The notes beneath the pieces were generated by a model, which saw only the letters and a program-made list of their open reading frames with translations, had not been told where the DNA came from and ran no database searches. This document shows, piece after piece, positions 9,737-20,236 of a DNA stretch of 64,000 bases (within the stretch, counting starts at the first letter, position 1; each line of letters starts with the position of its first letter). The position numbers and the translations under genes were made by a program. Origin of the DNA: an uncultured SAR86 cluster bacterium (lineage in GTDB: Bacteria > Pseudomonadota > Gammaproteobacteria > Magnimaribacterales > D2472); assembly GCA_902602595.1 (NCBI GenBank), contig CACKRJ010000001.1, positions 248,001 to 312,000 on the forward strand, read 5' to 3'.

Positions 9737-10773
9737 TAGTCTTCCTCCTGTGGTCTGTTTTGCTCAAGAATTTTGTCTAATGGAAGGTACATCAGATTAT
9801 TACCTCCTTCGACATCCATCAAAACTTTTGTTGAGTTACTGTATAGGCCTTGCAAAGCATCTAGATAAAGTCTGTCTCGAGTAACTTTTGGCGCTTTTTG
9901 ATACTCCGCTAATAATTTATCGAAACGGACAGCCTCTCCTTCTGCATTAGCTACAACCTCTTCTCTATATGCTTCGGCGGCCTGAATTCTTGCAAATGCT
10001 TGTCCTCTGGCTTCTGGAACAATCGAAAGTCCATATCTATCAGCTTCATTTTGTAATTTTTCTTTATCCTCTCTCGCAGCAACAACATCATCAAAAGAAG
10101 CTTTCACGGCAGAAGGCGGATCAGTTTTTTCTATATTAACTTGCTGCACTACAAGCCCAGTTGCATATAAATCTAAATAGCTTTGAAGTCTTGAATTAAC
10201 ATCTTGCGCAATCATTTCACGACCAGTTGTAAGAGTTTCCTCAAGAGTATTATCACCAACAACATGTCGCAATGAACTCTCCGTGGCTTCTCTAAGGCTG
10301 CTTTCTGGATCGCGAACATTCAAAACAAAATCTTTTAGATTTTTGATTCTGTATTGAACAGAAATAGTAACATCAACTAAGTTTTCATCCTTGGTCAGCA
10401 TGTTTGCTGTCTGTGAGTAACGTCTAGTTAAGGCTACATTTTCGACATATCTTTCATCTATTCCAGCTAACATAAAGTTTAAACCTTCGCCGGTTTCTGC
10501 GTGATATTCACCAAACCTCAAAACGACTGCTCTTTCTGGAGAGTCTAATTGATAAATAGACATGCTTGCATAAATAACCAGCAGTCCAATAAATCCATAC
10601 AAAAAAGCTTTTTTTGTTGGAAAGTTAAATCCGTTTCCACCAGAAGATCCATTAGAGCCTGAGCCTTGTTTTCCGAACATGACAGAAAACTTTTTTATCA
10701 AATCATCAAACGAAACTTCGTCTTGATCTTTTCTGCCCCAGGGGTCTTGATTATTTTGATTATCCCAATTCAC
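9736..10773 (-). CDS. hflK: HflK, membrane SPFH protein (modulator of FtsH protease)
   Basis: Partner of HflC in the FtsH-regulating membrane complex. The N-terminus is the Asn/Gly/Ser-rich low-complexity tail typical of HflK (DPWGRKDQDE, then a GSGSNGSSGGNG stretch). A membrane segment (about 55-75) and an SPFH domain (YQLDSPERAVVLRFGEY onward) follow, then a long helical region. Translation begins at GTG, supported by a TAGG-type ribosome site about 8 nt upstream. The usual upstream genes hfq and hflX are missing: miaA is the direct neighbour, 60 nt away. Confidence 0.96.
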   Translation of the reverse strand: MNWDNQNNQDPWGRKDQDEVSFDDLIKKFSVMFGKQGSGSNGSSGGNGFNFPTKKAFLYGFIGLLVIYASMSIYQLDSPERAVVLRFGEYHAETGEGLNFMLAGIDERYVENVALTRRYSQTANMLTKDENLVDVTISVQYRIKNLKDFVLNVRDPESSLREATESSLRHVVGDNTLEETLTTGREMIAQDVNSRLQSYLDLYATGLVVQQVNIEKTDPPSAVKASFDDVVAAREDKEKLQNEADRYGLSIVPEARGQAFARIQAAEAYREEVVANAEGEAVRFDKLLAEYQKAPKVTRDRLYLDALQGLYSNSTKVLMDVEGGNNLMYLPLDKILEQNRPQEED

Positions 10774-10799
10774 TTAGATACCTATAGTTATAAAGTTTT

Positions 10800-10805
10800 A
10801 TTATA
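10800..10805 (-). promoter_or_regulatory. Possible -10 element upstream of hflK
   Basis: Read on the minus strand, the 60-nt gap between miaA and hflK contains a perfect TATAAT. Its distance to the hflK GTG start is suitable for a short leader. No good -35 hexamer is visible at 16-18 nt, so an independent hflK promoter is only a possibility. Confidence 0.35.
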
Positions 10806-10833
10806 AAATTAATTTGGGGGTAAATCCTTAGAA

Positions 10834-11787
10834 TTAAACTATTTCATGCAAATTAAGTTGCTTTTTTAGATGCTCAGCAGCTTCTTCTGTCTGACAAAGA
10901 TCAAAATAGATCAAATTTTCCCATCCTCTCATCCAAGTACATTGTCTTTTAGCAAATTGGCGTGTGGCAAAAAGAGACTTTTCAAATAATTGAGACTTTT
11001 CCAACTTGCCCTCAACTACTTGCAATCCCTGTCTATAATTAATTGCTTTCATTGCAGGATGTTCAGAAGAAATATCAAAAATATTTTGAATATTAACAAT
11101 TTCCTCAAGCAATCTATCTCCAACCAATGCCTCTTGTCTTAACTCTATTCTCTCATGCAGTCTTTCCCTTACTTTAGGGAAAATTCCAAATTCCATTAAT
11201 ATATATTTATCTTTTAATTCACTAGTTTGTTCAATCGAAAGGCTTTCACTTAAGCTCATTCCTGTTGAAGTAATGATCTCAATTGCTCTAATAATTCTTT
11301 GAGAGTCATTAGAATCAATATTTTTTGCTGCTTTAGGATCAAGGCTTTTTAGATCTGTGTGTAGGGCATCTACGCCATCTGTATGAATTTTTTTCTCTAA
11401 CTCATCACGCAGAATCCAGTTCGATGAAGGAAGAGCGCTCATTCCTCTCTTCAGGAGATTAAAGTACATCATGCTGCCACCAACCAACAATGGAATCTTA
11501 TCTCTAGCATGGATCTTATCAATTAAAATTAGAGCAGAATTATAAAAATCTGCAACAGAAAATATAGAATCTAAAGAAATATGGTTAACTAAATGATGAG
11601 GATGTTTTTTTAAAATTACGTTCGAAGGCTTAGCAGATCCAACATTGCATTCCTTATAGACCATGACAGAATCTACACTAATAATCTCCAGGGTTTCAAA
11701 TTGACTTTGCCAATTAATGGCCCAATCAGTTTTTCCCGATGCAGTTGGGCCAAGCAGAAATATTATGGGTTTTTTACTTAGTTTCAA
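10834..11787 (-). CDS. miaA: tRNA dimethylallyltransferase
   Basis: Adds the dimethylallyl group to A37 of tRNAs that read UNN codons. The P-loop GPTASGKT is at residues 13-20. The ISVDSVMVYKECNVGSAKP segment, the PLLVGGSMMYFNLLKRG motif and the C-terminal RQFAKRQCTWMRGW motif are all family hallmarks. 317 aa is normal. The only in-frame start near the P-loop is a TTG, with an in-frame stop just upstream, so a TTG start is inferred. It begins 6 nt after the P-II gene stop. Confidence 0.97.
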   Translation of the reverse strand: MKLSKKPIIFLLGPTASGKTDWAINWQSQFETLEIISVDSVMVYKECNVGSAKPSNVILKKHPHHLVNHISLDSIFSVADFYNSALILIDKIHARDKIPLLVGGSMMYFNLLKRGMSALPSSNWILRDELEKKIHTDGVDALHTDLKSLDPKAAKNIDSNDSQRIIRAIEIITSTGMSLSESLSIEQTSELKDKYILMEFGIFPKVRERLHERIELRQEALVGDRLLEEIVNIQNIFDISSEHPAMKAINYRQGLQVVEGKLEKSQLFEKSLFATRQFAKRQCTWMRGWENLIYFDLCQTEEAAEHLKKQLNLHEIV

Positions 11788-11793
11788 ATACTT

Positions 11794-13364
<1,571 letters not shown>

Positions 13365-13437
13365 ATCAAAGGTATATTTAAATTAATGTAATAATACATT
13401 CTTTAGTTTTTATTTATTCATAGTATTGATCAGATTA

Positions 13438-14280
13438 ATGATGACATTATGGCAAGGTCTTTGCCATCTACCAACTTCATGGCATCCAGCAATAGGAAGG
13501 TTCTTTGGCAAGCTCCTATTTATTATTGCTAAAAGTAGAAAAAAAATCGCTCAAGCAAACATTGGAGCATGTTTCCCCAATTTATCAAAAGCGGATCAAC
13601 AAATACTTTTACAGAATAATTTTACGCACTTGGGAAGATCGTTTATTGATACAGGGATAGCTTGGTTTTGGTCAGATAAAAAAATACAAAGCAAGCTTGA
13701 TTATGAGATTATTGGTATAGATCTTTTATTTGAGAGAAACTCTATGAATGGCAACTTAATAATTTTTAAGCACTCCCAACATCTAGAATTGGATGCACGT
13801 CTTTTAGCTATGAATGCTGAAATATATGGCGTGAGCAGAAAACATAATTCTGCTTCAATGAACAAAATGCAAGAAAAAGGAAGGCTTTCTAGCATTAAAG
13901 ATACTGCAGATAAAAATAATCCCCGCAAATTTATGAAATGGCTTAAAGCTGGCAAAAACGTGCTTTATGCAATAGATCAAGATTATGGCTGGGATCATTC
14001 CATGAAATTAAAATTTTTTAATCAAGAGGCCGCTACTATTGATACAACGAGAAAGATCATTGATGCTGCTAATGCAAATTTATTATTTTTAAATTCATAT
14101 TATAAAAATAAGAAACTGATTCTTGAGATAGAATCAATTAATCATCTTGGGTTAAATTCAATTGAGTTGGCTCAGAAAATTAATAGCTTAATGGAAGAAA
14201 AGATTCTTCAACATCCATCTGAGTATCTTTGGATGCATAGAAGATTTAAATCAACGCTAGGGAAAAACTTTTATAGGTAA
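13438..14280 (+). CDS. lpxL: Lipid A biosynthesis acyltransferase (LpxL/HtrB-like)
   Basis: Probable inner-membrane acyltransferase that adds a secondary acyl chain to Kdo-lipid A. The catalytic HX4E motif reads HSQHLE, the ARKKIAQANI-type region after an N-terminal hydrophobic segment fits the family, and YAIDQDYGWD corresponds to the conserved YxPDQDYG box. The ORF track begins at a TTG (13426); I prefer the ATG at 13438, giving 280 aa, because ATG ATG follow at once and no ribosome site favours the TTG. LpxL and LpxM/LpxP cannot be told apart here. Divergent from waaA, and directly followed by a methyltransferase gene. Confidence 0.9.
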   Translation: MMTLWQGLCHLPTSWHPAIGRFFGKLLFIIAKSRKKIAQANIGACFPNLSKADQQILLQNNFTHLGRSFIDTGIAWFWSDKKIQSKLDYEIIGIDLLFERNSMNGNLIIFKHSQHLELDARLLAMNAEIYGVSRKHNSASMNKMQEKGRLSSIKDTADKNNPRKFMKWLKAGKNVLYAIDQDYGWDHSMKLKFFNQEAATIDTTRKIIDAANANLLFLNSYYKNKKLILEIESINHLGLNSIELAQKINSLMEEKILQHPSEYLWMHRRFKSTLGKNFYR

Positions 14281-14281
14281 T

Positions 14282-14887
14282 ATGAACTTTGAAAAATTAA
14301 ATACTCTTAAAGGATTCATGCCTAAGCATGAGGGCTTAGCATTAACAAAATGGGCAGAAGAGTTTTCTCTTTATGGGCCTGCATTAGAAATTGGTACTTT
14401 TGGCGCAAAGTCAGCTCTATACATTGCAGCTGGGAGTTCTATTAATAATCAGCTTGTTTATACAATAGATCATCATTCTGGTTCTGAGGAACACCAGCTC
14501 GGCGAAGAGTATTTTGATCCAGATATTTATGATAAAAAATTAGGCCGAGTTAATACGGTTCCCTTAATGCAAGCAAACCTTCAGCAATTTGATGAAAGTA
14601 AATGGGTAATTCCAATTCTTGCAGATGCAAATTCTATTGCACCATCATGGGGAACAAAATTAGGTTTAGTATTTATTGATGGCAGTCATACTAAAATATC
14701 TGCAATTAATGATTATGATAATTGGAGATCCAAGCTCCATACTCATGGAGCATTGGTCATTCACGATATTTATGAAAACCCAGAGGATGGTGGGCAAGCT
14801 CCATATTTAATCTATCAAAAAGCTTTAGCAGAAGGTTTTCAACTGCACGAACGAGTTGATACGATTGTTTGCCTAACTAAGTCTTAA
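14282..14887 (+). CDS. Class I SAM-dependent methyltransferase (Methyltransf_24-like)
   Basis: Predicted O- or N-methyltransferase of 201 aa. The SAM-binding glycine motif is LEIGTFGAKSALYIA (about 36-50), followed by the DHHSGSEEHQ segment and by the VFIDGSHTKISAINDYDNW motif usual in Methyltransf_24 proteins. It starts 1 nt after the lpxL-like gene and its 3' end overlaps the convergent toroid gene by 11 nt. The substrate is unknown. Proximity to waaA/lpxL and to a GT4 enzyme suggests a sugar or lipid-linked glycan, which is inference. Confidence 0.85.
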   Translation: MNFEKLNTLKGFMPKHEGLALTKWAEEFSLYGPALEIGTFGAKSALYIAAGSSINNQLVYTIDHHSGSEEHQLGEEYFDPDIYDKKLGRVNTVPLMQANLQQFDESKWVIPILADANSIAPSWGTKLGLVFIDGSHTKISAINDYDNWRSKLHTHGALVIHDIYENPEDGGQAPYLIYQKALAEGFQLHERVDTIVCLTKS

Positions 14888-15920
14888 ATTGTTTTTTGAT
14901 AAATAGATCAGCTGCTGAAGTAAGTTGATTATTTGCATCAGCAGCAAGGATACATGCTGCTGAAGTCCATGACGGAGTTTCTTCTGGCCAATAAATATTT
15001 TCGTGAAATTGCCAACCCATATAAGGTATGCCCTTTTTGTTAACTATAGAAATAGCATTAAGTAGAAGCTCTGTTGCAATCTTATCTTCTCCAATTTTTT
15101 TATATGCAATAGAACACTCGCATGTCTCCGCAACAGTTACCCAGGGCTCCTCTTCAACACATTTAATTCCAAGACCTTTAATCCAAAAGGAGTCTTGGAT
15201 GCGTCCTGTCAAATCAGCAATTCGTTGCTTAGAATTAATTCCACCTATAATTGGGTAATACCAGTCCATCGAAAACCTACTGCGATCTTTTTGTAAATCA
15301 AAAATATTAGATGGATTTTCTAGTGCTTTTATTAATTTTGAATGTGCAGCCTTCCATTCTAACTCACAGTCCTGATACCCCAAAACTTGGCTAATTGCTA
15401 TTGCGCATTCAAGACTTTTTGCTATAGAACTGCATCCAGTTAAAAGATAATCTTCATCAATTTTAGCGAACTCATCTATATTCCATGCAATGGCTCCATT
15501 CTTATGCTGAAGAGAAAGTGAAAATAAAATGCCTTTTTTAACTGAATCCCAAAAGTTTTGAAGAAAATTAATATCATTATTGAGTAAATAAAAGTGCCAC
15601 ATAGCAACGGCAATGTATGATGCATAATTTGTCTGCTTATCAAACTTTAGTGGCATCTCGTCTTGATATAGGCTGAACCAACTGCCATCTTCATTTTGAT
15701 TAGCAACCATCCAATTCAAGCCATTTAAAGCTTGGTCTTTATAACCCAAGGTAGTCAGACCCATAACAGCCTCAAGATGATCCCAAGGATCATGCGACCC
15801 ATCTTGATTAGAGGGAATGGCGCCTGAAAGAAATTGAGTATCTTCTAAAAACATACCTAAATGACCCAGCCCATCAAGTGAACTAGGATCGATGGGGGAT
15901 GAATTCGGAAACTGTTTCAT
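14877..15920 (-). CDS. Alpha/alpha-toroid protein of unknown function (prenyltransferase / six-hairpin glycosidase-like fold)
   Basis: 347-aa soluble protein without signal peptide. Repeating helical-hairpin motifs with QNEDGSW, HKNGAIAWN and DPWDHLEAVMGL resemble the QW-type repeats of squalene-cyclase/prenyltransferase toroids and of glycoside hydrolase alpha/alpha barrels. Acidic residues in DPWDHLE and in WPEETPSWTSAA could be catalytic, but I cannot assign a reaction. It overlaps the next gene (methyltransferase) by 4 nt and is followed by it and a GT4 gene in reverse order on the same strand, so they form one unit with ilvE upstream. Confidence 0.75.
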   Translation of the reverse strand: MKQFPNSSPIDPSSLDGLGHLGMFLEDTQFLSGAIPSNQDGSHDPWDHLEAVMGLTTLGYKDQALNGLNWMVANQNEDGSWFSLYQDEMPLKFDKQTNYASYIAVAMWHFYLLNNDINFLQNFWDSVKKGILFSLSLQHKNGAIAWNIDEFAKIDEDYLLTGCSSIAKSLECAIAISQVLGYQDCELEWKAAHSKLIKALENPSNIFDLQKDRSRFSMDWYYPIIGGINSKQRIADLTGRIQDSFWIKGLGIKCVEEEPWVTVAETCECSIAYKKIGEDKIATELLLNAISIVNKKGIPYMGWQFHENIYWPEETPSWTSAACILAADANNQLTSAADLFIKKQFKT

Positions 15921-16621
15921 TTCTTTTCAAAATAAAATGCAATACTTTTTCCAAAAACAGGATTAAGAATTTTTTCAAAATTGTTCACCCAAGATGGGTT
16001 TTGAAGGATTTGATACTCAAGAAATTTTTTATAAATCTTCACAAAGTAATTTGAATCTTGGTTTTTCCAAAAAAGACATCTAAGCCACCAATAGGCGCTA
16101 TGAAGACCATGAAATCTTTCAGCATGATCAAATTTAAATCCACGATCTTCAATCTCATTTATCATTTGACGTTTTGTAAATATCCTCAAATGTCCACCAG
16201 GCATATTTTGATAACCGGATGAAAGAGACCAGCAAATTTTTTCAGGCCAAAATGAAGGAACACTAGGTAAAAATTTGCCTTCTGGTTTTAAAACTCTATA
16301 AATTTCATCAATCGCTGCATGGTAATCATCAAGATGCTCTAAAACCTCTGAGCAAATAACGAGATCAAAAGTATTATCATCAAATGGTAATCTGTATACA
16401 GAGCCTTGCATAAAAATGGTAGAGCCAGAATTTAGCTCTTTAAAAAACTCTAAACCTTCTTTGCATTTATTTAATGAAGGAATATCTTTATCTAATCCAA
16501 CACAATTGACATCTTCATATTCATGCAAAGATCCAAATATATGACGCCCCTCTCCACAACCCACATCTAAAACTTTTGACTGTGGTTGAAGGGCTATTTT
16601 ATGTAAGCTAAAAGTTAACAT
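15917..16621 (-). CDS. Class I SAM-dependent methyltransferase (Methyltransf_11-like)
   Basis: 234-aa methyltransferase. SAM-binding motif I is VLDVGCGEGRHIFGSL, and the motif IV region reads FDLVICSEVLEHLDDYHAAIDEIYRVLKPEGKFL, with the usual methyltransferase post-motif. The C-terminal part, with HGLHSAYWWLRCLFW, is aromatic and may bind a lipid or sugar-lipid acceptor (inference). It overlaps the upstream GT4 gene by 7 nt and the downstream toroid gene by 4 nt, so the three products are very likely co-expressed. Confidence 0.87.
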   Translation of the reverse strand: MLTFSLHKIALQPQSKVLDVGCGEGRHIFGSLHEYEDVNCVGLDKDIPSLNKCKEGLEFFKELNSGSTIFMQGSVYRLPFDDNTFDLVICSEVLEHLDDYHAAIDEIYRVLKPEGKFLPSVPSFWPEKICWSLSSGYQNMPGGHLRIFTKRQMINEIEDRGFKFDHAERFHGLHSAYWWLRCLFWKNQDSNYFVKIYKKFLEYQILQNPSWVNNFEKILNPVFGKSIAFYFEKK

Positions 16622-17859
16622 TGAAATTCATCAATCGTTTTATAAATTAAATCTTCGTACAGCTTTCCAATTTTTTGCCAATTAAAGTTTTCTATTATAT
16701 GCATTCTGCCAGCATCTGCTCTTGATTGGTTTTTTTTAGGGTTAGTAAAAATGTTTCTGATAGCCAGCTCTATTGCATCTGAGCTTTCAGCTGGAATAAG
16801 TTCAGCAAAAGACTGGGTAATTTCTGGGATAGATGCAACATTAGTTGCTACAAGAGGAATTGCGCAGGACATAGCTTCCCCAACCGGGAAACCAAAACCC
16901 TCATACAGAGAACTCACTATAGCAACATTGCTTTTAGCATATTCAACAGCTATCTCATGCCTAGTAAGGTTTGATCTGTATAAAATATTTTGATCGATCT
17001 GCAGTCTTTTAATTAGTCTCTCCGTGTGTCCACCGGGCCTGGGTGCGCCAATGATTACTAATTTCAATTCCGGATAATCGATTTTTAATCTAGAAATAGC
17101 ATGCAGAGTGAAATCAAGACCTTTTAACGGAACATCTGCACTAGCTGTTGTAATAATTTGTCCTGGAACTCTTTTGATATCTTGCATCGGAGTAAAACTT
17201 TTAAAATCTATACCATTAGGTATAACTGAAATATTTCTTTCAAGCACGCCAAAATCATTTGCAATATCTTTTTTTGAATTATGTGATGGTGAAGAAATAA
17301 CCTTTAACTTCAAAGATACCCTTTTTTGCATTTTTAAGAAAGAAAACCATCTCCATTTAGATATTTTTTGAATGATGCCCTTAGAAAATTGAATCTCATA
17401 ACGATAATCTTTTGTAATTGGGTGATGAATAATCTCAATTAAGGGTATTTTTTTTTGAACCTCTATCATTCCATAGCTAAGCGATTGATTATCGATTACG
17501 ACATCATATGAAGATTCTTTGAGAATGATTTGCGCCCTGTTACCAAATGTCTTCAATTCAGGAAACCCTCCAAAAAGTGCAGATATGAATTCATACCAAT
17601 CATCTGCAGATTTGTTCTTTTTTTCTAAAAAAATTTTTAGCCTTTCTTGAAAGTTAAAAGTACTAAATAAATTTAAACCTGGAGATTTTATTAACTTTAT
17701 ACTGTTATTCAGATTGGGATATGGTGGCCCAGAAATGACATCTACATTATGACCTAAATTATTTAAGGCCTTGGATAATTCAAAAACAAATATACCTTGG
17801 CCACCCCCAAATGGTGCGCTTCGATAGCTACAAATAGCAATGTTTAATTTTTGATTCAA
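16615..17859 (-). CDS. Glycosyltransferase family 4 protein
   Basis: GT-B glycosyltransferase of 414 aa. The N-terminal acceptor domain begins with IAICSYRSAPFGGGQGIFVFELSK-type sequence. The C-terminal donor domain carries VIPNGIDFKSF, KLVIIGAPRPGG and the E-X7-E box SLYEGFGFPVGEAMSC, typical of retaining GT4 enzymes. The start is a TTG close to an in-frame stop upstream. It follows ilvE by 12 nt. The acceptor is unknown; a surface or lipid-linked glycan is likely given waaA, lpxL and algC nearby. Confidence 0.9.
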   Translation of the reverse strand: MNQKLNIAICSYRSAPFGGGQGIFVFELSKALNNLGHNVDVISGPPYPNLNNSIKLIKSPGLNLFSTFNFQERLKIFLEKKNKSADDWYEFISALFGGFPELKTFGNRAQIILKESSYDVVIDNQSLSYGMIEVQKKIPLIEIIHHPITKDYRYEIQFSKGIIQKISKWRWFSFLKMQKRVSLKLKVISSPSHNSKKDIANDFGVLERNISVIPNGIDFKSFTPMQDIKRVPGQIITTASADVPLKGLDFTLHAISRLKIDYPELKLVIIGAPRPGGHTERLIKRLQIDQNILYRSNLTRHEIAVEYAKSNVAIVSSLYEGFGFPVGEAMSCAIPLVATNVASIPEITQSFAELIPAESSDAIELAIRNIFTNPKKNQSRADAGRMHIIENFNWQKIGKLYEDLIYKTIDEFQC

Positions 17860-17871
17860 TGTTTAATAAGG

Positions 17872-18792
17872 CTAAATTGAAGTTAGCCAATGTGAATAGC
17901 TTTTATCGCGCCCATAAACAATATCAGAATAATTGCCTTGGAGTTGATCAGTGATTGGCCCAATGGAACCACTACCTATTTTTGATCCATCAACGGTTGT
18001 GATGGGAGTAATCTCAACTGCTGTGCCTGAATAAAAAGCTTCATCTGCAGATAACAAATCTTCAAAAGTTAAATTCTTCTCCTCTACTGTTAATTTAAGA
18101 TTTTGAGCAATAGTTATAACGCTCTGCCTGGTTATCCCATTTAAACAATAATCTGTAGTGGGCGTCATTAGCTTTGAATTTTTAACTATAAATAAGTTTT
18201 CTCCACTGCCCTCTGATATAAAACCATTTTTATCAAGCAATATCGCCTCTTCTGCACCTCTAGAAATTGCATCATTAACGGCCATAATTGAATTAACATA
18301 GGTACCAATAATTTTATTGTTTGAATATATGGGATTGTCATATTGCTGAAATGGCGATTTAACAACTGAAATACCATTCCTCTTAGCCTCTGGATCCATA
18401 TATGATGGCCATTCCCAACATGCAATTGCAACATTTACCGAAAGCGATTCTTGAGATCTTAAGCCCATTGATTCATTGCCTAAAAATACAATCGGGCGAA
18501 TATACCCCTCATGCAGTTTATTTTTAATCATTGATTCTTTCTGCGCTTGATATAAATCATCGATCGAATATGGAATTGAAATATTAATTTTTGATGCAGC
18601 ATCAAATAGTCTTTTGGTATGATCTTCTAATCTGAAGATTGCACCACCATCTGGTGTTTGATAGGCACGAACACCCTCAAAAACCCCCATTCCATAATGA
18701 AGCGTGTTAGATAAAAGATGAATATTTGTTTCATTAAATGGCTGAAAACTTCCATTAAGCCAGATAAATTTTGAGTCAGTATTAAGAAACAT
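17872..18792 (-). CDS. ilvE: Branched-chain amino acid aminotransferase
   Basis: Fold-type IV PLP aminotransferase for the last step of leucine, isoleucine and valine synthesis. Typical elements are the N-terminal WLNGSFQPFNETNIHLLSNTLHYG and GVFEGVRAY, the PLP-lysine region SNNKIIGTYVNS, and SEGSGENLFIV. 306 aa is normal. It is divergent from algC across a 66-nt gap and heads the unit containing the GT4, methyltransferase and toroid genes. Whether that linkage is functional or just compaction cannot be told from sequence. Confidence 0.95.
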   Translation of the reverse strand: MFLNTDSKFIWLNGSFQPFNETNIHLLSNTLHYGMGVFEGVRAYQTPDGGAIFRLEDHTKRLFDAASKINISIPYSIDDLYQAQKESMIKNKLHEGYIRPIVFLGNESMGLRSQESLSVNVAIACWEWPSYMDPEAKRNGISVVKSPFQQYDNPIYSNNKIIGTYVNSIMAVNDAISRGAEEAILLDKNGFISEGSGENLFIVKNSKLMTPTTDYCLNGITRQSVITIAQNLKLTVEEKNLTFEDLLSADEAFYSGTAVEITPITTVDGSKIGSGSIGPITDQLQGNYSDIVYGRDKSYSHWLTSI

Positions 18793-18858
18793 GTTGTGTA
18801 TGGTTTTAAGTCTCAGTTATTATGACAAAACAACCCCAATAATGAAATTAAAATTCCT

Positions 18859-20232
18859 ATGATTGACGAATCCATCTTCAGAGAATATGACATTAGGGGA
18901 ATTGTTCCCTCTCAAATAAATGAAGCTTCGATAAAATCCATTTCCCATGCAATTGCAAGGAAATGCAATGAGGAAAATGTTAATGAGCTGGCTCTTGGTA
19001 GAGACGGAAGGCTGTCTGGAGAAAAAATATTAAATCTTCTTTCTATAGAGCTGCAATCTATTGGAATAAACGTTGTGAATATTGGGATAGTGACCAGCCC
19101 CCTTCTATATTACGCGGCCAAACAACTGCCTTCAGAATCTGGAATTATGATTACTGGGAGCCATAATCCAAAAAATTATAATGGTTTTAAAATAGTAATT
19201 AATGGCTTGCCTATTTCCGGTCTTGAGATCTTGAATTTGCTATCAGATGAACCAATTAGGACAAATAATACTGGCAGGGAAAGCTTTAAGAAAAATTTGA
19301 TGGATGAATATATTAAAGAAGTGCTATCACAAAGCACGGAGAAGCCAAAAAAAATTAAAGTTGTTCTAGATTGTGGCAATGGTTCTGCCGGTGAAATTGC
19401 ACCCAAACTAATGCGATCGTTAGGCTATGAGGTTATCGAACTATATTGTGAAATTGATGGGAACTTTCCTAACCACCACCCCGACCCGGGAAAAATAGAG
19501 AACCTACAAGATTTAATCCATGCAGTAAAAGAAAATTCTGCTGATGCAGGAATAGCATTTGATGGAGATGGAGATAGACTTGGAGTTGTAACTGAAGAAG
19601 GAGATATTATTTTTCCTGATCAACTTTTGATGATCTTTGCAAAAGATGTCTTAAAAAATCATCCTGGAAGAGAAATAGTTTTTGATGTGAAATGTTCAAA
19701 TTTACTCAGTGATATTATTAAGGATGCTGGGGGTATTCCACTAATGTCTCCAACAGGTCATTTTCATATAAAAAATACTCTTCAAAAAACTAATGCTCCT
19801 CTTGCGGGAGAAATGAGTGGTCATATTTTTTTTAATGATCAATGGCATGGTTTTGATGATGGTCATTATTCTGCTTATAGGTTATTAGAAATTATGCGAA
19901 ATTTAGAAGTGTCGCTCTCTTCTATGTTAAGTCAACTTCCCAAAGCCCACTCAACACCTGAATTAAATATCAATGTTAAAGAAGAAAATAAATTTAAAAT
20001 AGTTAAGGATTTTGTGAATAAAGCTCAATTTGAGGGAGGCTCAAAAATTACTATTGATGGTCTTAGAGTTGATTTTGACGATGGGTGGGGTTTATTAAGA
20101 GCATCGAATACAACCCCAAAACTTGTTCTAAGGTTTGAAGCTAAAACACCTTCTAGATTGAAAGAAATAAAAAATTTATTCCTTAAACAACTAAAATTAA
20201 TTGATGAAACAATTCAGATTGATATAAGCTAA
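18859..20232 (+). CDS. algC: Phosphomannomutase/phosphoglucomutase
   Basis: Alpha-D-phosphohexomutase that interconverts hexose 1- and 6-phosphates, supplying sugar nucleotides for LPS and exopolysaccharide. All four signature loops are present: the phosphoserine loop TGSHNPKNYNG, the metal loop DGDGDRLGVV, the sugar loop GEMSGHIFFN, and the C-terminal phosphate loop RASNTTPKLVLRFE. 457 aa matches bacterial PMM/PGM. In Pseudomonas algC sits near dut and coaBC; here it precedes slmA, which fits the E. coli coaBC-dut-slmA neighbourhood. Confidence 0.95.
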   Translation: MIDESIFREYDIRGIVPSQINEASIKSISHAIARKCNEENVNELALGRDGRLSGEKILNLLSIELQSIGINVVNIGIVTSPLLYYAAKQLPSESGIMITGSHNPKNYNGFKIVINGLPISGLEILNLLSDEPIRTNNTGRESFKKNLMDEYIKEVLSQSTEKPKKIKVVLDCGNGSAGEIAPKLMRSLGYEVIELYCEIDGNFPNHHPDPGKIENLQDLIHAVKENSADAGIAFDGDGDRLGVVTEEGDIIFPDQLLMIFAKDVLKNHPGREIVFDVKCSNLLSDIIKDAGGIPLMSPTGHFHIKNTLQKTNAPLAGEMSGHIFFNDQWHGFDDGHYSAYRLLEIMRNLEVSLSSMLSQLPKAHSTPELNINVKEENKFKIVKDFVNKAQFEGGSKITIDGLRVDFDDGWGLLRASNTTPKLVLRFEAKTPSRLKEIKNLFLKQLKLIDETIQIDIS

Positions 20233-20236
20233 AGTT

